Positions 1 through 5,144 of a stretch of DNA of 5,144 nt are shown here, in pieces. The position numbers and the translations under genes were made by a program. Position 1 is the stretch's first letter, and each line of letters opens with the position of its first letter. Location: NCBI GenBank assembly GCA_029268085.1, contig JAJUHD010000169.1, positions 1 to 5,144 on the forward strand, written 5' to 3'. The DNA comes from Bacillota bacterium (GTDB taxonomy: Bacteria > Bacillota > Clostridia > Oscillospirales > Oscillospiraceae). The notes beneath the pieces are model-generated. The model was not told the origin of the DNA. It did no database searches and saw only the letters and a list, made by a program, of their open reading frames with translations.

Positions 1-1326
1 GAGCATCGCAGCATGGTTCCGCCCGACATTAAGGGAAAATTTGCCGATGTAAAGCCCGACGGACAGTATAAGGTAACTGATGTGATCGCCAATGTCGTAG
101 ACGAGCGCGGCAGGAAGACCCCGCTCATGCTTGCTCAGGAATGGCCGATCAGGAGACCGAGACCCTGTAATAAGAGACTTCCGATAACAAGACCGCTCGT
201 GACCGGTCAGCGCGTCATAGATACCCTTTTCCCTGTCGGAAAAGGCGGATGCGCGGCGATACCCGGACCCTTCGGCGCGGGCAAAACAATGGTCCAGCAT
301 CAGCTCGCCAAGTGGTCGGACGCGGACATAATAGTATATCTCGGCTGCGGCGAACGTGGTAATGAGATGACGCAGGTTCTCGACGAATTTTCTGAGCTTA
401 AGGATCCGAAGACGGGCCACCTGCTCATGGAGCGTACTATTCTTATTGCGAACACCTCGAACATGCCCGTCGCGGCGCGCGAGGCTTCGATATATACCGG
501 AATGACAATTGCGGAATACTATCGCGACATGGGCTACCATGTTGCGCTGATGGCGGATTCGACCTCCCGCTGGGCGGAAGCTCTGCGCGAAATTTCGGGA
601 CGCCTTGAGGAAATGCCTGCTGAGGAGAGTTTCCCGGCCTATCTGCCTTCGCGTCTTGCCGATTTCTATGAACGCGCAGGATATATGGAAACACTTTCGG
701 GGCTTGAGGGTTCGGTAACCGTCATCGGAGCGGTTTCCCCGCAGGGCGGCGACTTCTCGGAGCCTGTCACACAGAACACCAAGAGGTTTATCCGCACCTT
801 CTGGGCACTGGATCGTTCGCTTGCCTATGCAAGACATTTCCCGTCCATTAACTGGACGACATCATATTCAGAATATTATATGGACGTTAAGGACTGGTAC
901 GAAGACAACTTCGGACACGGTTTCACAAAAATGCGCCAGCAGATAATTGATATACTCGGCAAGGAATCTTCACTCATGGAGATAGTCAAGCTGATCGGCT
1001 CGGACGTTCTGCCGGATGACCAGAAGCTGATCATCGAAACCGCAAAGGCCATACGTCAGGGCTACCTGCAGCAGAATGCCTTCCATAAAACTGATACCTA
1101 TATGCCGCCCGAAAACCAGATGGTTATGCTGGAAGTAATACTTTACCTTTACGATGAAGCAAAAAAGCTGACTGCAAAGAACATTCCTCTCAGACAGCTG
1201 GTGGATACGGGTATCTTCAGTGCCATGTACCGCATGAAGTTCGAATTGGGCGAAGGACAGACCAAGGAACACTTTATTGAGCTGGTGGATGACGCGATTT
1301 CAAAGGTTCTTGCAAAAAACGAATAG
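1..1326 (+). CDS. ntpA: V/A-type ATPase catalytic subunit A, 5'-truncated by the window edge
   Basis: This is the catalytic (nucleotide-hydrolysing) subunit of the V1 head of a V/A-type rotary ATPase, which couples ATP to H+ or Na+ movement across the membrane. The reading frame is open from base 1 (EHRS before the first visible Met), so that Met at base 13 is internal. The visible 441 residues compare with roughly 590 for the family, so about 150 N-terminal residues, including the beta-barrel, lie upstream. Visible motifs are the P-loop GPFGAGKT (bases 265-288), the catalytic glutamate in GCGERGNEM (Glu at 352-354), and the conserved stretches NTSNMPVAAREAS, DSTSRWAEALREISGR and LQQNAF. It ends in TAG, 16 bases before subunit B. 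Nothing looks broken. The transported ion cannot be told without the K subunit. Confidence 0.97.
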   Translation, partial: EHRSMVPPDIKGKFADVKPDGQYKVTDVIANVVDERGRKTPLMLAQEWPIRRPRPCNKRLPITRPLVTGQRVIDTLFPVGKGGCAAIPGPFGAGKTMVQHQLAKWSDADIIVYLGCGERGNEMTQVLDEFSELKDPKTGHLLMERTILIANTSNMPVAAREASIYTGMTIAEYYRDMGYHVALMADSTSRWAEALREISGRLEEMPAEESFPAYLPSRLADFYERAGYMETLSGLEGSVTVIGAVSPQGGDFSEPVTQNTKRFIRTFWALDRSLAYARHFPSINWTTSYSEYYMDVKDWYEDNFGHGFTKMRQQIIDILGKESSLMEIVKLIGSDVLPDDQKLIIETAKAIRQGYLQQNAFHKTDTYMPPENQMVMLEVILYLYDEAKKLTAKNIPLRQLVDTGIFSAMYRMKFELGEGQTKEHFIELVDDAISKVLAKNE

Positions 1327-1327
1327 A

Positions 1328-1336
1328 AGAAGGTGA
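1328..1336 (+). promoter_or_regulatory. Ribosome binding site for ntpB, supporting a TTG start
   Basis: GAAGGTGA lies just after the ntpA stop, with its AGGTGA core at 1331-1336, six bases before the TTG at 1343. The spacing is suitable. No in-frame ATG gives the expected subunit B N-terminus, so this site supports the TTG start. Confidence 0.7.
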
Positions 1337-1342
1337 TTTGCC

Positions 1343-2719
1343 TTGAGAATTGAATATACGGGACTATCGGAAATGCAGGGCTCCCTCATCGCTTTGGATG
1401 GGGTCACGGGCATCACCTATGACGAGCTTGCGGAGATAACGCTTGGAAGCGGAGAACGCCGCTACGGGCGCGTCATCAAGATCGACGGCGAAAGGGTCAT
1501 TCTTCAGGTCTTCGAGGGTACGACCGGAATCGACATGGAACATGTTAACACCCACTTTACCGGCAAGCCGATAACCTTGCCTCTGTCAAAGGAAATTTTG
1601 GGACGTATCTTTGACGGTGCCGGCAAACCGCTTGACGGCTTGCGCGAGGTATTCCCCGACGAGCGCCGCGATATAAACGGTTCGGCCATTAACCCCGTCC
1701 GCCGCAAATATCCGCGAAGCTGCATATTGACAGGAATTTCTTCGATCGATGCTACTTCGACTCTGATAAGAGGGCAGAAGCTGCCGATCTTCTCCGGCGC
1801 CGGTATGAGCCACAATGAGCTTGCCGCACAGATCGTCCGTCAGGCGCACACGATGGACACCGATGAGCAGTTCGCGATTGTGTTCTGCGCAATGGGCGTC
1901 AAAAACGATACCGCAGAATTTTTCAGAAAGGACTTTCAGGAGTCCGGAGCGCTCGGCAGGGTCGTCATGTATCTGAACATGGCGTCAGACCCGATAATCG
2001 AGCGTATTCTTGCCCCCCGCTGCGCGCTGACCGCTGCGGAATATCTTGCTTACTCCCATGGCTATCATGTGCTCGTCGTCCTCACCGATATGACCAGCTA
2101 CTGTGAGGCTTTGCGCGAATTTTCATCCTCCAAGGGCGAAATTCCGTCCAGAAAGGGCTTCCCGAGCTATATGTACTCAGACCTTGCCTCAATTTATGAG
2201 CGTGCGGGCATGATATACGACGAAAAAGGCAGCGTTACTCAGGTTCCAATCCTTACAATGCCTAACGACGATATAAGCCACCCAATACCTGACCTTACAG
2301 GCTACATCACGGAGGGACAGATCGTTCTTTCGCGTGATCTTGAGCAGAAGGGCATTTATCCGCCAGTCGCGATACTGCCGTCGCTTTCCCGCCTTATGAA
2401 GGACGGAACTGGCGAGGGCTATACGCGCGAAGACCATGCCGATCTTTCAAACCAGCTTTTCGCTTCGTATAGCGCGGTTGCAGACGCAAGAAGCCTTGCC
2501 TCCGTAATCGGCGAAGACGAGCTTTCGGACATCGATAAGCTTTATGTGGAATTCGGAAAACGCTTTGAAAACGAATTTATCCAGCAGGGTATAAGAGAGA
2601 ACAGAACGCTCGAACAGACGCTTGATCTAGGCTGGGATATTCTTTCCATGCTGCCGAGAAGTGAGCTCGGACGCGTATCCGATAAGCTTCTCGATAAATA
2701 CTACAGAGGCGCGAAATAG
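1343..2719 (+). CDS. ntpB: V/A-type ATPase non-catalytic subunit B
   Basis: Subunit B alternates with subunit A in the hexameric V1 head and supplies the arginine finger to the A-site nucleotide. The 458-residue length is normal for the family. The start is TTG, giving MRIEYTGLSEMQG, which fits the usual B-subunit N-terminus and has a ribosome binding site at the right distance. As expected for B, there is no Walker A motif: the equivalent place reads SGAGMSHNELAAQ (residues 151-163). LTDMTSYCEALRE (248-260) and PSLSRLMKDG (346-355) are family signatures, and Arg350 in the latter is the likely arginine finger. It sits between subunits A and D in the usual bacterial A-B-D order and shows no damage. 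Confidence 0.97.
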   Translation: MRIEYTGLSEMQGSLIALDGVTGITYDELAEITLGSGERRYGRVIKIDGERVILQVFEGTTGIDMEHVNTHFTGKPITLPLSKEILGRIFDGAGKPLDGLREVFPDERRDINGSAINPVRRKYPRSCILTGISSIDATSTLIRGQKLPIFSGAGMSHNELAAQIVRQAHTMDTDEQFAIVFCAMGVKNDTAEFFRKDFQESGALGRVVMYLNMASDPIIERILAPRCALTAAEYLAYSHGYHVLVVLTDMTSYCEALREFSSSKGEIPSRKGFPSYMYSDLASIYERAGMIYDEKGSVTQVPILTMPNDDISHPIPDLTGYITEGQIVLSRDLEQKGIYPPVAILPSLSRLMKDGTGEGYTREDHADLSNQLFASYSAVADARSLASVIGEDELSDIDKLYVEFGKRFENEFIQQGIRENRTLEQTLDLGWDILSMLPRSELGRVSDKLLDKYYRGAK

Positions 2720-2744
2720 TGTTTATAGCACTTGCAAAATGACT

Positions 2745-2753
2745 GGGAGGTGA
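2745..2753 (+). promoter_or_regulatory. Strong ribosome binding site for ntpD
   Basis: GGGAGGTGA is close to a full complement of the 16S rRNA 3' end and lies six bases before the ATG at 2760. It sits in a 40-base ntpB-ntpD gap in which I see no promoter or terminator. Confidence 0.8.
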
Positions 2754-2759
2754 CATCAG

Positions 2760-3365
2760 ATGGCTAAGCTTGCACCGACAAAAGGTAATCTTATCGCAGT
2801 CAAGCGCTCTCGCGCGCTTGCCGAAAACGGCTTCAGCCTTATGGATAAAAAGCGAAATATTCTGATCCGAGAAATGATGTCGCTCATTGACCGGGCGGCG
2901 GAACTCCAGAGCCGTATTGATGCGACTTTTAACGAGGCCTATATAGCTGTCCGTCTTGCAAATATTTCAGTGGGCGGCGCTGAGGATATAGCTACAGCGA
3001 TGCCGATTGACGATACTATTCGTGTACGTTACCGCAGCGTTATGGGCGTTGAGATTCCGACGGTTACTTCAACGCCTACGGACACGAGCATCCTGCCTTA
3101 CGGTTTTCTCGGTACTACCTCCGCTCTCGACGATGCATATAAGAAATTTGTCAAGGTCAAGGAACTGACGCTGGAGATGGCTGAACTTGAAAACAGCATC
3201 TACAGGCTGGCATATTCCATTAAGAAGACGCAGAAAAGAGCCAATGCCCTGCACAACATCGTCATTCCAAGCCTCAACGCGGACATTGCGAGGATAAGCG
3301 AGGAACTCGAGGAAAAGGAACGCGAGGAATTTGTAAGGCTGAAGGTTATTAAAGCCACGAAATAA
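2760..3365 (+). CDS. ntpD: V/A-type ATPase central-stalk subunit D
   Basis: Subunit D is the long coiled-coil shaft that rotates inside the A3B3 head and passes torque, with subunit F, to the membrane ring. The 201-residue protein starts APTKGNLIAVKRSRAL after MAK, a typical subunit D opening. Helix-forming N-terminal (about 5-75) and C-terminal (about 120-200) segments, rich in Leu, Lys, Glu and Arg, flank a middle stretch rich in Gly, Pro, Thr and Val (about 78-115), which matches the hairpin layout of the family. The length is close to the usual 200-215. It is the last gene of the operon: the stem of a strong terminator begins five bases after its TAA. No further ATPase subunit gene follows on this strand. 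Confidence 0.95.
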   Translation: MAKLAPTKGNLIAVKRSRALAENGFSLMDKKRNILIREMMSLIDRAAELQSRIDATFNEAYIAVRLANISVGGAEDIATAMPIDDTIRVRYRSVMGVEIPTVTSTPTDTSILPYGFLGTTSALDDAYKKFVKVKELTLEMAELENSIYRLAYSIKKTQKRANALHNIVIPSLNADIARISEELEEKEREEFVRLKVIKATK

Positions 3366-3398
3366 AAAAGGACGCGAAAAAATCGCGTCCTTTTTTTT
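3364..3398. terminator. Bidirectional intrinsic terminator between ntpD and folD
   Basis: A perfect 8-bp stem, GGACGCGA (3370-3377) with TCGCGTCC (3383-3390), encloses a five-base A loop. T8 follows on the plus strand (3391-3398), and A6 precedes it (3364-3369), giving T6 on the minus strand. It lies between the ntpD stop and the folD stop, so it can end both converging transcripts. Confidence 0.92.
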
Positions 3399-3407
3399 AG
3401 GGGTCTA

Positions 3408-4256
3408 TTAATCATTTATCCGTGTTGCCGCTTGTACAACATGATTTACGAGAACCGAGGTAGTTACAGTCCCGACGCCGCCCGGTACGGGGGTTATCGC
3501 AGAGACAACAGGCAGGGCCGCGTCATAGTCAACATCACCGCACATAGCTCCGTCAAGGAAATTTATACCGACATCTATAACCGTCTGATTCTCGGACAGG
3601 AATTCGGCTCCGATCGCCTTGGCTTTGCCTGCGGCGGCAATCAGGATATCTGCGTTCCTGGTTACCGACGGCATATCGACCGTTCTTGTGTGGCATACCG
3701 TAACAGTCGCGTTTTTCGCCATCAGCAGCATGGATACAGGCTTTCCAACGACAAGGCTACGGCCGATGACGACTGCTCTTTTGCCCTTGCATTCAACCCC
3801 GTAGTGGTCAAGTATCTCGATACAGGCCTGCGCTGTACAGGGAGGGAAGCCCTTTCCGCTGCCGGTGAAAACACCCGCGAGCGAGCCGTCCGTAATGCCG
3901 TCCACGTCCTTATCCGGAGACAGAGCCAGCCTAACTCTCTCTCCGTCCAAATGTTTGGGAAGTGGCATCAAAATAAGAATACCATGAATCAAGCGGTCGC
4001 TATTTAATGCTTCTATCTTTTTAAGAAGCTCGGTCTGCGAAATATTTTCGGGCAAAGCGATGCGGGAGACTGCGACGCCGACCTTTTCGCAACGCTTGAC
4101 AGCCCCGTTTTCATAAGCAAGATCGTCCTCACGCTCTCCGACACGGACAATAGCGAGAGTCGGGCTGATGCCGCGCTCAAGGAGAGCGGTCAGCTCCTTC
4201 TGAGAGCGTTCGTCTATTGCGGCGGCTACCGGCGCGCCTTTAAGTTCGGTTACCAT
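3408..4256 (-). CDS. folD: Methylenetetrahydrofolate dehydrogenase (FolD family), probably lacking cyclohydrolase activity
   Basis: The FolD family oxidises 5,10-methylene-THF to 5,10-methenyl-THF and usually also hydrolyses it to 10-formyl-THF, in the cytoplasm. I place the start at the ATG at 4256 (MVTELKGAPVAAAI, 282 residues). An upstream in-frame GTG at 4265 is only one base from the AAAGGA ribosome binding site, too close to be used. Conserved elements are DKDVDG (115-120), the dinucleotide-binding VVIGRSLVVGKPVSMLL, TVTVCHTRT, VIDVGIN and the C-terminal ITPVPGGVGTVTTS. Active-site Tyr48 and Asp119 are kept (E. coli Tyr50, Asp121), but E. coli Lys54 aligns with Ala52 and Gln98 with Leu96, without gaps. 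Both residues serve the cyclohydrolase step, so I infer a dehydrogenase-only enzyme. The gene follows a cyclohydrolase-like gene by 15 bases. Cofactor choice (NADP or NAD) is not settled. Confidence 0.95.
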   Translation of the reverse strand: MVTELKGAPVAAAIDERSQKELTALLERGISPTLAIVRVGEREDDLAYENGAVKRCEKVGVAVSRIALPENISQTELLKKIEALNSDRLIHGILILMPLPKHLDGERVRLALSPDKDVDGITDGSLAGVFTGSGKGFPPCTAQACIEILDHYGVECKGKRAVVIGRSLVVGKPVSMLLMAKNATVTVCHTRTVDMPSVTRNADILIAAAGKAKAIGAEFLSENQTVIDVGINFLDGAMCGDVDYDAALPVVSAITPVPGGVGTVTTSVLVNHVVQAATRIND

Positions 4257-4266
4257 ATCTGGCACG

Positions 4267-4272
4267 TCCTTT
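4267..4272 (-). promoter_or_regulatory. Ribosome binding site deciding the folD start
   Basis: On the minus strand AAAGGA begins at the last base of the upstream gene's TGA stop. It is ten bases from the ATG at 4256 but only one base from the GTG at 4265, so it favours the ATG. Its overlap with the stop codon suggests translational coupling of the two genes. Confidence 0.65.
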
Positions 4273-4889
4273 CATTTAAGCCTTTCAAGTACTTCGGCGT
4301 AGGTTTTATCCGCGATTGTGCTGTATTTTTCGACGAGCGCGTCCGTTTCCTCTTTAAGATCTTTAGCATAAGCGTGATCCTTCATAAGGCGGACGTTAAT
4401 ATAGATGCTGAGACTTGCGCCGATAAGCGCGGTCTTGCAGCAGAGAACGCCCACGCCGACGTCGGAGACCATAAGGCTGCTGCCCTTGACCGCGAGCTCG
4501 GCATGGAGTTCGATGACCTCCGCCGCGGCCTTCATGATTGCCAGAGGAGCAGAGCAGGCGAGACGGAGAGCGTTTTCCATAATCTCATCGCGCTTCGGGT
4601 CGTCCTTGGAAAGGCTGTAGGCCTTAGAGAGCGGCTCAAAGCATTTTGCGTCATCGTCAATGAGCGGCAACAGAGCTGCTCGAAGTTCATCGGCCTTTGC
4701 GAGAATGCGCTGTATATCCGGTTCAAACTCAGCGTATTTTTTCTTTCCGGTCGTAAGGTTTGCCACCATTGAGGCAAGAGCGGCTCCGACAGCTCCGACG
4801 AGTGCGGAAGCTCCTCCGCCGCCGGGTACGGGTTCGGATGAAGCGAGAACTTCTGTGAATGAACGCGCAGACATTTCGGCAAAAGACAT
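4272..4889 (-). CDS. fchA: Cyclodeaminase/cyclohydrolase family protein (FTCD-C type), probable methenyl-THF cyclohydrolase FchA
   Basis: This 205-residue protein belongs to the family containing formiminotetrahydrofolate cyclodeaminase (the C-terminal half of FTCD) and clostridial methenyl-THF cyclohydrolase FchA. These are cytoplasmic, mostly helical folate enzymes. Diagnostic stretches are PVPGGGGASAL (20-30), MVANLTTGKKKY (41-52), DDDAKCFEPL and SDVGVGVL. The length matches stand-alone family members. I chose the ATG at 4889, which has GGGAGG five bases upstream. An in-frame ATG at 4949 would add about 20 residues encoded by AT-rich promoter DNA and is unlikely. Family membership alone does not separate cyclodeaminase from cyclohydrolase. 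Coupling to a folD that lacks the cyclohydrolase Lys and Gln favours cyclohydrolase, and no formiminotransferase or histidine-degradation gene is visible. Confidence 0.88.
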   Translation of the reverse strand: MSFAEMSARSFTEVLASSEPVPGGGGASALVGAVGAALASMVANLTTGKKKYAEFEPDIQRILAKADELRAALLPLIDDDAKCFEPLSKAYSLSKDDPKRDEIMENALRLACSAPLAIMKAAAEVIELHAELAVKGSSLMVSDVGVGVLCCKTALIGASLSIYINVRLMKDHAYAKDLKEETDALVEKYSTIADKTYAEVLERLK

Positions 4890-4894
4890 AATGA

Positions 4895-4900
4895 CCTCCC
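4895..4900 (-). promoter_or_regulatory. Ribosome binding site deciding the fchA start
   Basis: GGGAGG on the minus strand, five bases before the ATG at 4889, fixes the start at MSFAEMSARSF rather than at the upstream in-frame ATG at 4949. Confidence 0.8.
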
Positions 4901-4920
4901 AGTGGTAGTTTGTACAAATT

Positions 4921-4949
4921 ATGCTAACATAAATTAGAATAAATATCAA
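4921..4949 (-). promoter_or_regulatory. Candidate sigma-70-type promoter for fchA-folD
   Basis: On the minus strand a TTGATA -35-like box (4944-4949) is followed, after 17 bases, by TAGCAT (4921-4926) with an extended -10 TG one base before it. The region is markedly AT-rich compared with its surroundings and lies between the upstream gene's terminator and the fchA ribosome binding site. The predicted transcript would start near 4914 with a leader of about 25 bases. The -10 box matches the consensus at only four of six bases. Confidence 0.5.
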
Positions 4950-4960
4950 TATAGGTTATG

Positions 4961-4991
4961 AAAAGCCCCGACGATTAATATCGGGGCAAAA
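4961..4991 (-). terminator. Weak intrinsic terminator after the ABC ATPase gene
   Basis: A perfect GC-rich 7-bp stem, GCCCCGA (4981-4987 read on the minus strand) with TCGGGGC (4965-4971), has a nine-base loop and only four T residues following. It lies shortly after the stop of the rightmost gene and just upstream of the fchA promoter, separating the two units. The short T run makes it weaker than the ntpD-folD terminator. Confidence 0.65.
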
Positions 4992-5004
4992 CTACATTTT
5001 TCGA

Positions 5005-5144
5005 TCACAGGTGGATATGCCCGTGCGGTATGCCGGGCTTATAGGAAGCTCCCGTATCTCCCTGAAGGCAGAAGGGAAGCTCGAGTCCGTTAGCTTCGAG
5101 AAGCTCCTTATCCGTGAGTATCTCGCGCGTATCGCCGTCCGCGA
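5005..5144 (-). CDS. C-terminal end of a probable cobalt/nickel-type (CbiO/EcfA-like) ABC transporter ATPase, cut by the window edge
   Basis: Only the last 45 codons are present, ending in TGA; two further bases belong to the preceding codon. The stretch GDTREILTDKELLEANGLEL followed by PFCLQ resembles the region after the nucleotide-binding core in energy-coupling-factor and cobalt-transport ATPases, where a 'dG...eil.d.elLe...Le.P' pattern is common. The protein ends PHGHIHL, a short His-containing tail that could suit a metal-ion transporter. The Walker and signature motifs would lie outside the window, so the assignment rests on the tail alone, and vitamin-type ECF ATPases remain possible. 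Its terminator separates it from fchA-folD. Confidence 0.6.
   Translation of the reverse strand, partial: ADGDTREILTDKELLEANGLELPFCLQGDTGASYKPGIPHGHIHL

Noticed and set aside
443..1849. Minus-strand open frames opposite ntpA and ntpB
   Set aside because: They are antisense to highly conserved ATPase subunits and their translations show no domain character.
2720..2759. The ntpB-ntpD gap as a possible promoter or attenuator
   Set aside because: The 40 bases hold a strong ribosome binding site but no -35/-10 pair and no stable hairpin with a T run.
3432..4007. A 191-codon open frame on the plus strand opposite folD
   Set aside because: It lies wholly antisense to a clearly conserved folD, its translation matches no family I recognise, and there is no convincing ribosome binding site. 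It is a shadow of the real gene.
4374..4908. Several open frames on the plus strand and in another minus frame across fchA
   Set aside because: They overlap a conserved FTCD-C family gene, have low-complexity Arg/Ala-rich or otherwise unstructured translations, and lack start signals.
4890..4949. N-terminal extension of the fchA product from the in-frame ATG at 4949
   Set aside because: The extension would translate the AT-rich promoter-like region and lacks a ribosome binding site, whereas the ATG at 4889 has GGGAGG five bases upstream and gives the family-typical N-terminus.
1..5144. Mobile element, CRISPR array, defence system, tRNA or riboswitch
   Set aside because: No transposase or integrase coding, terminal inverted repeats, regularly spaced repeats, or recognisable RNA fold was seen; nearly all the DNA is explained by housekeeping genes and short regulatory gaps.

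Overview
This window holds ordinary bacterial housekeeping genes, about half G+C. The closest fit is a Clostridia-type Bacillota, perhaps Oscillospiraceae-like. The evidence is an A-B-D V-type ATPase gene order, a FolD of the clostridial type next to a separate cyclodeaminase/cyclohydrolase gene, strong GGGAGG ribosome binding sites, a TTG start, and compact operons. The genus cannot be read from the sequence.

Left part, plus strand (1-3398): the end of a V/A-type ATPase operon. It contains the catalytic subunit A (5' end missing), the non-catalytic subunit B and the central-stalk subunit D, closely spaced and closed by a strong hairpin terminator. Together they make the rotary V1 head and shaft. 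The membrane (I, K) and peripheral (E, C, F) subunit genes would be expected upstream, outside the window.

Right part, minus strand (4950 down to 3364): a two-gene folate one-carbon operon. A promoter-like element precedes an FchA/FTCD-C-type cyclohydrolase or cyclodeaminase, followed 15 bases later by folD. It converges on the ATPase operon, and the same hairpin, with a T run on each strand, can end both transcripts. FolD keeps the tyrosine and aspartate of the active site but has Ala and Leu where the cyclohydrolase Lys and Gln normally sit. It therefore looks like a dehydrogenase-only enzyme, with the neighbouring FchA-like protein as the obvious candidate for the missing cyclohydrolase step.

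Far right, minus strand (5144 to 5005): the last 45 codons of an ABC-transporter ATPase resembling the cobalt/nickel (CbiO/EcfA) family, ending in a His-containing tail and followed by a weak hairpin terminator.

I found no mobile element, CRISPR array, RNA gene or clearly novel system. The most interesting point is the division of labour implied by the FolD substitutions.
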